64,000 nt of DNA, from contig CAWJGZ010000001.1 of NCBI GenBank assembly GCA_963842505.1, positions 1,736,001 to 1,800,000 on the forward strand, read 5' to 3'. This document shows positions 34,863-42,587 of the stretch, piece by piece. A model generated the notes under the pieces. That model did not search any database and was not told where the DNA came from. It worked only from the letters and a program-made list of their open reading frames with translations. The stretch's first letter is position 1. Every line of letters starts with the position of its first letter. The DNA comes from PALSA-129 sp963842505 (GTDB lineage: Bacteria; Acidobacteriota; Terriglobia; Bryobacterales; Bryobacteraceae). The position numbers and the translations under genes were made by a program.

Positions 34863-35516
34863 CTACCGTACTGTCGCTTGCAACAGCGTATTTTCGATGG
34901 CGCGCGCCACTTCCTCGGGAGGCAGGGCGCCGTCCACCGTGTGCACGGCGCCTTCGCCGTACCAACCCAGCACCGGGCCGGTGAGTTCGCGGTAAGCGGC
35001 CATGCGCTGGCGGATCACAGCTTCCTGGTCGTCCTCCCGGCTGATCAATTTTTCGCCATCGTCGTCGCACCGCTCAGGCTGCCGCGGCGGCTGCCACATG
35101 GTGTTGTAGATGCGCAGGCACTTGGGACATTGGCGCCGAGCCGTCAAACGTGCCACTAGCACGTCTTCGGGCACTTGCAGGTAAATCACCGTAGGGTCCG
35201 GCAATCCGCGCTCCCGCAGCAGCGCCGCAAACTGCTCCGCCTGCGGCACCGTGCGCGGATACCCATCCAGCAGGAATCCGCCCGCGCAGTCCGGCCGTGC
35301 GATGCGCGACGCTACCATGGCGTTCACAATATCGTCGCCCACCAACCTGCCGTTCGATATCACCTTGTAGGCCAGCCGGCCCAAGTCCGTTCCGGCCTTG
35401 CACTCCGCCCGGAATATTTCGCCCGTTGAGATGGCCGGGATCTGGAGGCGGTCCGCCAGGCGCGCTGCTTGCGTGCCTTTTCCGCATCCCGGTGGTCCGA
35501 ACAGCAATAGGATCAC
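34863..35516 (-). CDS. adk: Adenylate kinase (zinc-lid type)
   Basis: About 217 residues. P-loop GPPGCGKGT is near the N-terminus, STGEIFRAE is the AMP-binding region, GGFLLDGYPRTVPQAE follows, and the lid has CPKC with CDDD, a CxxC...CxxD zinc site. It interconverts ATP, AMP and ADP. The start GTG 35516 gives VILLLFGPPGCGKG, matching the family start, and GGAG stands 7 bases upstream; an ATG at 35546 would add 10 residues and lacks a ribosome-binding site. It lies apart from ribosomal-protein genes such as secY, where adk is often found. Confidence 0.92.
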   Translation of the reverse strand: MILLLFGPPGCGKGTQAARLADRLQIPAISTGEIFRAECKAGTDLGRLAYKVISNGRLVGDDIVNAMVASRIARPDCAGGFLLDGYPRTVPQAEQFAALLRERGLPDPTVIYLQVPEDVLVARLTARRQCPKCLRIYNTMWQPPRQPERCDDDGEKLISREDDQEAVIRQRMAAYRELTGPVLGWYGEGAVHTVDGALPPEEVARAIENTLLQATVR

Positions 35517-35629
35517 TTGAATCTCCGCGGCCCGCCCGGTTTTCATTAGTGATATACAGGCGGAATACAGACCCTAAACTCTTAAATCGGCAGGCCTGCA
35601 TAGAGCGTAACTCGGCTGGAACTCCGAAA

Positions 35630-36793
35630 TCAAGCCGGTCCGCCCGGCCCGCCCTGGCTCGGCCCGGTCAGAATGCTGCCGTCCGCCCGCAGTTGCAACT
35701 GGTGGTCCCGCCACTCCACCTGGCGGCCGAACAAGCCGCACACCCAAACCGCGAATCCGAAGAGATCGCGCACCGGGATCAGCCAGAAGCGCGACGCCAC
35801 TCTGGGGTCGCCCAGGATTCCCGCGCCGGTCATCACGCCGGCGGCCAGCCGCAGGGCCAGCGCCGCCGCGCCCGCCCACCACTGGCCGGCGGCCAGCGCC
35901 ACCAGCGCCCACACGGTGGCCTGCGTGACTCCGAATCCGCAATAACCCCAGAAACGCGACACCCGGATGGTCCGCGACCACCGCAACTGGTGCCGCCACA
36001 CCTGCGCCCACGAACCGCCGCCGAGCCAGGTCTCCACCACCACCGGCGCGAACTCGATGCGCAGGCCCAGGGCGCGGATGTGCTTGCCGAGTTGGTAATC
36101 GTCGGCCAGGTATTTGCCAATGGCTTCGAAGCCGCCGATCTGCCGCAGCGTCTCGGCGCGAAAGACCATGGTCGATCCGAGCGCGAATTCCGCCTGTCCC
36201 AGCAGGCGCGCCACCATCACGCTGGGCGCGAACTCGGTCGAGATGCCCAAGGCTTCGCAACCGGCCGCCGCCGAGTCCGCCCGCGCGCGGTACAGGCACG
36301 TCACCAGGCCGATCGCGGAATCGGAGAGCGGCGCCGTGACCTCTTCCAGGTATCCCGGTTCCACCGCGATGTCGCTGTCGTTCACCAGCAGCACTTCGTA
36401 GCGCGCGCGCCGCGCCAGTTCCGCCAGTATGCCCACCTTGGCGTTGGGCGCGTCGCTCGAAACCAGTACGGCCTCGATGGGCAGCCGCGGAAACTCGCGC
36501 TTCAGCCGCTCGATCTCGGCCACCGCCGGATCGCCCGCATCCGCGAATCCGAAGAGAATTTCGTACTGCTTATAGTGCTGCAGGGCGTGCGACCGGATGG
36601 CTTCGTAGAAGTGCGGATCTTTCCCATGCACCGGTTTCAGGATGGAAACCGGGGGCCTCGATCCCGCCCCGCCGTGCCACGCCAACCGCTTGCGCCACAC
36701 CGCCGCCGCCACTACCGCCAGCAAGTAGTAGGCCGCCGCCGCGATTGCCGGTATCGACAGGAGAATCACAGGGAAACCAGCGCCACCCCGCAT
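35630..36793 (-). CDS. hpnI: Hopanoid glycosyltransferase HpnI (GT2 ceramide-glucosyltransferase-like)
   Basis: 387 residues: an N-terminal TM helix, a GT2 domain (PPVSILKPVHGKDPHFYEAI, VLLVNDSDIAVEPGYL, FALGSTMVFRAETLRQIGGF, DDYQLGKHIRALG, QLRWSRTIRVSRFWGY with the Q/RxxRW motif) and three C-terminal TM segments. HpnI adds N-acetylglucosamine to bacteriohopanetetrol in the inner membrane. It is the last gene of the operon that starts at 39768. An in-frame GTG at 36769 overlaps the upstream stop as GTGA, the same arrangement as two other junctions in this operon, and may be the true start. Confidence 0.88.
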   Translation of the reverse strand: MRGGAGFPVILLSIPAIAAAAYYLLAVVAAAVWRKRLAWHGGAGSRPPVSILKPVHGKDPHFYEAIRSHALQHYKQYEILFGFADAGDPAVAEIERLKREFPRLPIEAVLVSSDAPNAKVGILAELARRARYEVLLVNDSDIAVEPGYLEEVTAPLSDSAIGLVTCLYRARADSAAAGCEALGISTEFAPSVMVARLLGQAEFALGSTMVFRAETLRQIGGFEAIGKYLADDYQLGKHIRALGLRIEFAPVVVETWLGGGSWAQVWRHQLRWSRTIRVSRFWGYCGFGVTQATVWALVALAAGQWWAGAAALALRLAAGVMTGAGILGDPRVASRFWLIPVRDLFGFAVWVCGLFGRQVEWRDHQLQLRADGSILTGPSQGGPGGPA

Positions 36794-37128
36794 ATGACCA
36801 GCGCCGCGCCCGCCCAGCGCAGCCGGTTGACGCGTTCCTTCAGAACGTATTTGGCCAGTACCGTCTCAAGCACGTAGGTGACCGCTGATACCGGGACGGC
36901 GAAACTCAGGTCCGTCACGGACAGCAGCTTCATGAGCGCAAAGAAGGAGACGGCCATCGAAACCACCGACGCAATCACGTAGCGGTTGCGCGCCATCAGC
37001 GCCAGCGCGCGCCGCAACGCGCCCGGCCGGAAATCGCGGATCTCGCCGTGCCGCCGCATGCCGTATGCCTGCAGCACCTCGCTCGCCGTGGTGGCCGCCA
37101 CCATGATCCCCACAATCAGCCACTTCAC
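36766..37128 (-). CDS. EamA/SMR-like four-TM membrane protein, second of a pair
   Basis: 120 residues with four hydrophobic segments (VKWLIVGIMVAATTASEVLQ, YVIASVVSMAVSFFALMKLL, LSFAVPVSAVTYVLETVLAK, AGAALVICGVALVSL). It resembles half-size EamA transporters or SMR proteins such as those moving undecaprenyl-linked sugars. GTG overlaps the upstream stop (GTGA). Standing between hpnJ and hpnI with a partner of the same type, it probably forms a heterodimer that moves a lipid or sugar precursor across the membrane; this is inference. Confidence 0.78.
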   Translation of the reverse strand: MKWLIVGIMVAATTASEVLQAYGMRRHGEIRDFRPGALRRALALMARNRYVIASVVSMAVSFFALMKLLSVTDLSFAVPVSAVTYVLETVLAKYVLKERVNRLRWAGAALVICGVALVSL

Positions 37129-37544
37129 CGGGCCGCCCCCGCGCCGTGGTGCGATTCGGTGGTCTGCGGCTCCGTGCCGCCGCCCACCAGCGCCACACCG
37201 GCCACGATCAGCACGATGCCGGCCCATCGCGCCACGGTGATATGTTCGTCTAGGAAAAGCCGCCCCAGCAGCGCCACTACCACGTAGCCCACGGCGGTCA
37301 CCGGCACCACGTAGCTCAGGTCCGCCCAGCTCAGCAGCGCCATCCGCGAAAGCTGCCAGACAATCAGCAGCACTACGCCCAGCGCCACCCACGGCTGGAA
37401 CAAGGCGCCGATATATTCCAAGGGAGTCCCCAGTGAGCCGGGCATGCCCCGTTTCAAGAAGAAATCGCCGAAGGCGTTAGCCAGCACCACCACCGGGAGG
37501 CAGGTCCAGGTCTTGAGCCGCAGGCGCGCCGCTTCGGAGCTCAT
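37125..37544 (-). CDS. EamA/SMR-like four-TM membrane protein, first of a pair
   Basis: About 139 residues with four TM segments (TCLPVVVLANAFGDFFLK, PWVALGVVLLIVWQLSRMAL, LSYVVPVTAVGYVVVALLG, WAGIVLIVAGVALVGGG) and the conserved FLKRGM motif after the first. It overlaps the next gene and hpnJ. ATG 37544 is used; a TTG at 37556 overlaps the hpnJ stop as TTGA and would fit the coupling seen elsewhere in this operon. The pair resembles SMR heterodimers. Confidence 0.78.
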   Translation of the reverse strand: MSSEAARLRLKTWTCLPVVVLANAFGDFFLKRGMPGSLGTPLEYIGALFQPWVALGVVLLIVWQLSRMALLSWADLSYVVPVTAVGYVVVALLGRLFLDEHITVARWAGIVLIVAGVALVGGGTEPQTTESHHGAGAAR

Positions 37545-37552
37545 GCCCGCCG

Positions 37553-39022
37553 TCAATCGCCCGAACTGGCAGGCACCGGCGCCGTCTTGGCGGCCGCCTT
37601 GTGATCGGCCACAAACTTTTTCCGCTTGGACCGCAGCGCCATGTATTCCCGTGCTTCCTTGGTGAGCCGCTTGCGCTCGTCGCCGTTGAATATGGCCTTC
37701 TTCACGATCCGCCAGATCACCCGCGGCCGGAAGAAATACTCGCCGTAGAAACGCTCCACGAAATCCACCAGCTCACCCCGGTCCAGGCCCGGATAGATGA
37801 TGTTGGGAAGCTGGTGCCCGGTGTCGTCGGTCATCGAATCGATGGTGATGAGCTTGTTCTTTTTGACGTAGTCGTAGAATTCCGTGCCCGGATACGGATG
37901 GGCAATCGACACCTGAATGGTCTCCGTGTCCAGCTTCTTGGCAAAGTCGATGGTCTTGCGGATGCTCTCGCGAGTCTCGCCGGGCAGCCCGATGATGAAG
38001 TCGCCGTGCACCAGCAGGCCCAGCTTCTTGCAGTTCGCCGTGAAGCGCTGCGCCATCTCCACCGTGGCGCCCTTCTTGATGTTCTTCAGAATCTGCGGAT
38101 CGCCCGATTCATATCCCACGATCAATAGCCGGCAGCCGGCTTCCTTCATGGCCTTCAGGGTTTCGTAATCGGTGGTGACGCGCGATGTACAGGACCACGT
38201 CGCTTTCAACGGCTGCAGCTTCTTGCACAGCTCGATGGTGCGCTCTTTGCGGTAGTTGAAGGTGTCGTCGTCGAAGAACAGTTCCTTCATCTGCGGAAAC
38301 TGCTCCATGGCGTAGCGGACTTCGTTGGCCACGTCGCCGGTGGAACGCAGCCGCCAGCGGTGCCCCGAGTGGGTTTGCGGCCACAGGCAGAAAGTGCACA
38401 GCGCCGGGCAGCCCCGCGAGGTGTACAGCGCGACGAAGGGGTTCAGCAGAAACGGCACGTTATAGCGCGTGATGTCCAGATCGCGCTTATAGATTTTCGT
38501 CACCCACGGCAGGGCGTCCAGGTCTTCGATGGCCGGCGCTTCCGGGTTGTTGACCACCTGGCCGTTTTTGCGGAAGCTGACCCCGGCGATCTCTTCCAGC
38601 GGTTTGCCCCTGGCGTAGTCCGCGATCTGATAATCGAACTCGCGCCGCACCACGAAATCGATGGCCGGGGTTCCGAGCAGGGTCTTGTCCGGCTCGGTCG
38701 TCACCGGCGGCCCCACGAATGCCACCTTCAGCTTGGGGTTGACGTCCTTCATCATCTCGGCCATTTTCACGTCCACGTGAAAACCGGGCGTCGACGTGTA
38801 GAGCACCAGCAGCTCGAACTGTTTGGCCGTCTCGACGGTCTGCTCGATGGACACTTTGTGCGGCGGCGCGTCCAGCACCTTGCTGTCCGGCAGCATCCCC
38901 GCCGGGTAGCAGAGCCACACCGGATACCAGTAGGATTCGATCTCCCGCGAGGCCGGCCAGCGCGAGCTGGCGCCGCCATCGAAGCCTTCGAAAGATGGGG
39001 GATTCAGAAACAGCGTCCTCAT
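37553..39022 (-). CDS. hpnJ: Hopanoid biosynthesis radical SAM protein HpnJ
   Basis: 489 residues: an N-terminal cobalamin-binding-like domain (MRTLFLNPPSFEGFDGGASS to VAFVGPPVT) and a radical SAM core with CPALCTFC (CxxxCxxC) near residues 205-212, then FFDDDTFN, SCTSRVTTDYETLKAMKEAG-like segments, and GDFIIGLPGETRESI. HpnJ contracts the glucosamine ring of bacteriohopanetetrol to the cyclitol ether. Its start overlaps the stop of the LolA-like gene (ATGA). HpnG and HpnH, needed for earlier side-chain steps, and squalene-hopene cyclase are not in the window. Confidence 0.9.
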   Translation of the reverse strand: MRTLFLNPPSFEGFDGGASSRWPASREIESYWYPVWLCYPAGMLPDSKVLDAPPHKVSIEQTVETAKQFELLVLYTSTPGFHVDVKMAEMMKDVNPKLKVAFVGPPVTTEPDKTLLGTPAIDFVVRREFDYQIADYARGKPLEEIAGVSFRKNGQVVNNPEAPAIEDLDALPWVTKIYKRDLDITRYNVPFLLNPFVALYTSRGCPALCTFCLWPQTHSGHRWRLRSTGDVANEVRYAMEQFPQMKELFFDDDTFNYRKERTIELCKKLQPLKATWSCTSRVTTDYETLKAMKEAGCRLLIVGYESGDPQILKNIKKGATVEMAQRFTANCKKLGLLVHGDFIIGLPGETRESIRKTIDFAKKLDTETIQVSIAHPYPGTEFYDYVKKNKLITIDSMTDDTGHQLPNIIYPGLDRGELVDFVERFYGEYFFRPRVIWRIVKKAIFNGDERKRLTKEAREYMALRSKRKKFVADHKAAAKTAPVPASSGD

Positions 39023-39768
39023 GTATTCTCCACTCGAACGGAACGTTCCGGCCGCGCTTCTTGAACCTCGGGTTCCTCGTCAGCCGCCCGCGTATCGTAC
39101 GCGTAGTTGCTGAACTGGATGGTCATTTCCAGTTTGCCGACGCCCAGCCGCGTGTCCACTACGCTGCGTACTTCCGTCGGCACCGAAATTCCGTCGCGGA
39201 TTGCGTACTTGCGGACGAAAGCCACCCTCTTCAGAAAAATCGACGGCGACTTCACCAGGTAGCCCGATTCCTGCACGCGCAGGAATGTCTGGGCGTCGAT
39301 CCAGATTTCGCCCTTAAACAACCCCTGGCGTTTGCGTTTTGGCGTCACCTGGAACGCGTGTACGTCCCGCCCGTCCACTTGCTGGCGGCCTTCGTACTTG
39401 AAACTGTAATTTTCGGGCGTCACCGCGACCGATGCTCCCGGCTCTTCCTGCGCTTCGGCTTCGGCCGCCAGGTACCGGTTGATCACTTGGCTCTTCACCG
39501 TTCCGTCGCCTTCAAAGCGCAACATCTCGTAAGTGATGTGCCCCAGCGCGGTGATACGGCGCAGAGCATGCAACTTACCTTGTTTCTTGAGCTTGGGAAT
39601 TGCCGCCGCGATCTCGACATCCATGCTGGCGGCCTGGATCATCTGATTCTGCCCGCGCGTGGCAGTGCAGTAATTCTCTACAATGCTTTCCGGAGCCAGC
39701 ACTGTGGGGGTTGCCGCTCCCAGCGCCAGGCACGCAGTAATCGATAGCAGGAAGACGCGGACCTTCAA
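39019..39768 (-). CDS. Outer-membrane lipoprotein-sorting-like (LolA/LolB-fold) secreted protein
   Basis: 249 residues: a signal peptide (MKVRVFLLSITACLALGAAT) with no clear lipobox, then a beta-rich domain with TYEMLRFEGDGTVKSQVINR, KYEGRQQVDGRDVHAFQVTP and GEIWIDAQTFLRVQESGYLV, the pattern of LolA/LolB-fold lipid carriers. As first gene of an operon for hopanoid head-group synthesis, it may carry hopanoids through the periplasm, by analogy with HpnM and other hopanoid transport proteins. This is inference from fold and context. Confidence 0.7.
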   Translation of the reverse strand: MKVRVFLLSITACLALGAATPTVLAPESIVENYCTATRGQNQMIQAASMDVEIAAAIPKLKKQGKLHALRRITALGHITYEMLRFEGDGTVKSQVINRYLAAEAEAQEEPGASVAVTPENYSFKYEGRQQVDGRDVHAFQVTPKRKRQGLFKGEIWIDAQTFLRVQESGYLVKSPSIFLKRVAFVRKYAIRDGISVPTEVRSVVDTRLGVGKLEMTIQFSNYAYDTRAADEEPEVQEARPERSVRVENT

Positions 39769-39953
39769 TTTACAGACCCCGGCTCAAACGAATAACTACT
39801 TAATGTTTAAGTCTATCAAGATCAGGGGTTGCAGGCAATTGGGCAGGCAGCGCCCGGTGAAGCGGGAATCGGGCCCCGTGCAGGCGCGTCTTCGTATAGG
39901 TCTGATACGGAAGGTCCCTTCTCATGGGCTTCCTGGGCGTGAACGCCGATGAG

Positions 39954-40358
39954 TCAGATGAATAGGCTTGCCGAGACCTTGAAGAACCCTGCAAGCTGCT
40001 TGGCATGGACTTTACTGATAGCGCGCTTCGCGTTGATGACGTCGGATATGTAGCCTCTGGATTTGAAAATTGGAAGAAGGTCGGCTTGCTTCAAACTCCG
40101 TTGTTCCATCAGATACACCAACATTTCGCGAGGGCTCGGATCGCGCAGGGGATGATGTTCCCCTTCGTAGTCCTTGATCAAACGAACCATCAGGTCAAGG
40201 GCGGCGTCCTCTTCCGCGGTGCGATGCTCGCCCTTATCCATCAGCTTCTCGACTTCGGCCAGCATGCGTTCATGCTCTTCGCCGGTTGCGATCACCCGGG
40301 GCAGGACCTTCGCCAATACCCGAGCGTATTTCTTGTTGTCGATGACTAGCGCGCCCAT
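39954..40358 (-). CDS. higA: HigA-type antitoxin
   Basis: 134 residues: an N-terminal segment with EEHERMLAEVEKLMDKGEHR and EEDAALDLMVRLIKDYEGEHHP, typical of COG5499 HigA, and a C-terminal helix-turn-helix (SLKQADLLPIFKSRGYISDV and NAKRAISKVHAKQLAGFF). It neutralises HigB and represses the operon. It overlaps higB by 13 bases, toxin first, the usual hig order. Base composition is lower in GC than neighbours, suggesting transfer. Confidence 0.88.
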   Translation of the reverse strand: MGALVIDNKKYARVLAKVLPRVIATGEEHERMLAEVEKLMDKGEHRTAEEDAALDLMVRLIKDYEGEHHPLRDPSPREMLVYLMEQRSLKQADLLPIFKSRGYISDVINAKRAISKVHAKQLAGFFKVSASLFI

Positions 40359-40642
40359 TGTTTCCAGCCTCCTCGCATGTATTCCTTGTGAGTAAGGAAT
40401 TCTTTGACCATCAAGAGCTTTGCCCGGTAGTCAACCTTCACGATCAGGCGATAGTAATTATGCCGGATGTTGAAAATCAACAGCGACTTGTACTGGTCGG
40501 CATCCGGAAAGTGTAGGCGAACCTCGTTAACGTCCCGCCAAACGGCGTGGCTGGCTGCCTTTCTCCACCGCAATAATTCCTCGGCTGCATCCGCGTGAAG
40601 AGCCGCGTACCTCTTGAGGGTCATCGAACTGATCACGTTCAC
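40346..40642 (-). CDS. higB: HigB-type mRNA interferase toxin
   Basis: 98 residues of the HigB_toxin family: MNVISSMTLKRYAALH start, the WRDVNEVRLHFPDADQYKSL core, LLIFNIRHNYYRLIVKVDY and VMVKEFLTHKEY-like KEFLTHKEYMRGGW end. The conserved N-I-x-x-N-x-YRL segment and the terminal H-x-E-Y are those of ribosome-dependent RelE-like nucleases. The GTG start aligns with family N-termini. It is transcribed before higA. Confidence 0.88.
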   Translation of the reverse strand: MNVISSMTLKRYAALHADAAEELLRWRKAASHAVWRDVNEVRLHFPDADQYKSLLIFNIRHNYYRLIVKVDYRAKLLMVKEFLTHKEYMRGGWKQWAR

Positions 40643-40650
40643 GAGTCCAT

Positions 40651-40677
40651 GCTCGCATAACGCGAGCGTGGAGTCAA
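40651..40677 (-). promoter_or_regulatory. higBA promoter/operator region
   Basis: GCTCGC-ataac-GCGAGC (40651-40667) is a perfect inverted repeat nine bases upstream of higB, and TTGACT (40672-40677, minus strand) is a plausible -35. A -10 with normal spacing (GAGCAT) is weak. HigA proteins bind such palindromes to autoregulate. Confidence 0.45.
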
Positions 40678-40694
40678 GAAGACTCCGAGGTAGC
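40678..40694 (+). repeat. Left 17-bp target-site duplication of the IS
   Basis: GAAGACTCCGAGGTAGC, identical to the copy at 42222-42238. It abuts the TTGACT of the higBA promoter. Confidence 0.85.
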
Positions 40695-42221
40695 TGTCGC
40701 TAGTATGTGAGTTGTCCGGTCGAGTTCACACGTGATCTGTCCGCTTGAGCCGGGGCGGGTGATGCTGGGTGGTGGACGAAACCCAGCAGTACTCCGCTGC
40801 CGAGTTGGAGCGGATGATGAAAGTTCAAGACGTGTTGTTGAAGGCAATGGCGAAGAAGATCACTTGGTGGGCGGCGGCAGAAATCATCGGGGTGACGGAT
40901 CGGACCATGCGCCGGTGGCGGGGGCGACTGGAGAGGGATGGCTATACCGGCTTGGCCGACCGGCGCAGGGGGAAGCCGAGCGCGCAGCGTATTCCTCTGG
41001 CAACCGTAGAGAAGGTGCTGGGGCTCTACAAAGAAACCTACTACGACCTGAACATCCGGCACTTCCACGAAAAGCTGCAGGCGGAACACGCGATCCAGTT
41101 GAGCTACACCTGGGTACAGAAAGCGCTGCAAGGAGCCGGCTTGGTGGCCAAACGGCACAAGCGGGGGCCGCACCGGCGGAGGCGGCCGCGACGGCCGTTG
41201 CCTGGGATGCTGCTGCACATCGACGGCAGCAAGCATCGCTGGCTGAACGATGATCGCTGGTATGACCTGATCGTGATTCTGGACGACGCCACCAGTGAGA
41301 TCTACTACGCGCAGTTGGTGGAGGAGGAATCGACGCGGACGGTGATGGCCGGCTTGCGCGAGGTAATCGAAAAGCAGGGCCTGTTCTGCGCCTTGTACAG
41401 CGACCGGGGGAGTCACTTTTTCGTCACGGTGAAGGAAGGGGAAAAGGTGGATAAGCACCGTCTGACGCAGGTTGGGCGGGCGATGAAGGAGTTGGGAGTG
41501 CAAATGATCGCGGCCTATTCGCCGCAGGCGCGGGGGCGGTCGGAGCGCAGTTTTGGGACTTGGCAAGGGCGCTTGCCGCAGGAACTCCGGCTGGCAGGGA
41601 TCACCAGCGCGGAGGGCGCCAATGCCTTTCTGCGGGAACGGTACATCGGGGAGTTTAACGGCAAGTTCCAAGTGCCGGCGGCGGAGAAAGGCACGGCGTT
41701 TCGGCGCACCAGCCGGACCGACCTGAACTGGATCTTCACGGTGCAAACTGAGCGCGTGGTGGAAAAGGACAACACCGTGGCAGTCAGAGACCGGTGGTGG
41801 CAGATCAACAAGACACGATTCCGCAACAGCCTGGCGGGAAGCACGGTAACGATCCACGAACACCTGGATGGAACCGTTTCGATCCGCTACGGCCCTCACG
41901 TAGTGGGCCGCTATAGCCCCACGGGAGAAAAGCTGGTCAGCGCGACACCCAAAGAGCGCCGTGGAAAAGGCGGGAGTGTGGAAGCCGGCGAAAACCAAAA
42001 GCAGGTTTCCACCGGCTTCCACACTCCCTTGGAAATCCCGCAACAGACGCGGGATTCCCCCTTTCCCACCGCGCCGACTACGGCTTCTGTTTTGAGCAAA
42101 ACCAAAGCAAAGGCCAAACCCAAAACCCACAAGGCGGCGGCCTAAAGGCCGCATCGCTTTGTTTCACAAAGCGGACAGATCACTAATTATTAAAACCGGA
42201 CAACTTGACTTGTTAACGACA
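40695..42221 (+). mobile_element. Complete insertion sequence with ~52-bp inverted repeats and 17-bp target duplication
   Basis: The element is 1527 bases long. Its ends begin TGTCG and end CGACA. The two ends share the blocks AGTTGTCCGGT (40710 on the left, 42195-42205 on the right) and GTGATCTGTCCGCTT (40732 on the left, 42169-42183 on the right) in inverted orientation. GAAGACTCCGAGGTAGC stands on both sides. One transposase gene fills the interior. Long target duplications are known in the IS1202/ISNCY-type families, which the transposase also resembles. Confidence 0.85.
40769..42145 (+). CDS. ISNCY/IS1202-like DDE transposase
   Basis: 458 residues: an N-terminal helix-turn-helix (KKITWWAAAEIIGVTDRTMR), a second DNA-binding segment (YYDLNIRHFHEKLQAEHAIQ), and an integrase core with LLHIDGSKH (first D), LYSDRGSHFF (second D) and GRSERSFGTWQGRL (E). 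The C-terminal SH3-like part contains RDRWWQINKTRF. It starts with GTG. The organisation matches ISNCY-family transposases annotated in many bacteria. The frame is intact, so the element may be active. Confidence 0.88.
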   Translation: MVDETQQYSAAELERMMKVQDVLLKAMAKKITWWAAAEIIGVTDRTMRRWRGRLERDGYTGLADRRRGKPSAQRIPLATVEKVLGLYKETYYDLNIRHFHEKLQAEHAIQLSYTWVQKALQGAGLVAKRHKRGPHRRRRPRRPLPGMLLHIDGSKHRWLNDDRWYDLIVILDDATSEIYYAQLVEEESTRTVMAGLREVIEKQGLFCALYSDRGSHFFVTVKEGEKVDKHRLTQVGRAMKELGVQMIAAYSPQARGRSERSFGTWQGRLPQELRLAGITSAEGANAFLRERYIGEFNGKFQVPAAEKGTAFRRTSRTDLNWIFTVQTERVVEKDNTVAVRDRWWQINKTRFRNSLAGSTVTIHEHLDGTVSIRYGPHVVGRYSPTGEKLVSATPKERRGKGGSVEAGENQKQVSTGFHTPLEIPQQTRDSPFPTAPTTASVLSKTKAKAKPKTHKAAA

Positions 42222-42238
42222 GAAGACTCCGAGGTAGC
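42222..42238 (+). repeat. Right 17-bp target-site duplication of the IS
   Basis: Identical to 40678-40694; no mismatch, implying a recent insertion. Confidence 0.85.
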
Positions 42239-42587
42239 GGGCGCATGTCCGGAACGCGGCCCCGGTTACCGTGCTTCCGTCGTCGTTGCGCAAGTAGTTG
42301 GTCCGTGAGCGGGCGTACCCGTTGATCCGATGTCGTCCACCACTCCGATACCACGGTCCGCGCGGGTGGGCTCCAATTCAGCGCCGCGGTTGTCGAGCGG
42401 TTGAATTGTCCCGGCAAGAGAAACGCGTCTTCCCCCTTTTCTCACCTTTTCTCATGCCCAAGACCGCTGACAGACCGCTCTGCCCACGCGGCGCAATGGG
42501 GGCGCCTTGGGACAAAGAGGCCAGTCGCCGGGCGTTCTGCAATCAGAAAAATGCCTCCCTCGCCTTTTGGGGTGATACGCTTGGGGC
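42239..42587. other. Intergenic flank of the IS, no gene seen
   Basis: No protein-like frame is found between the IS and the UPF0182 gene. A short minus-strand frame over the first 180 bases could be a decayed remnant but has no recognisable similarity. Nothing here duplicates the left flank apart from the 17-bp site. Confidence 0.5.
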
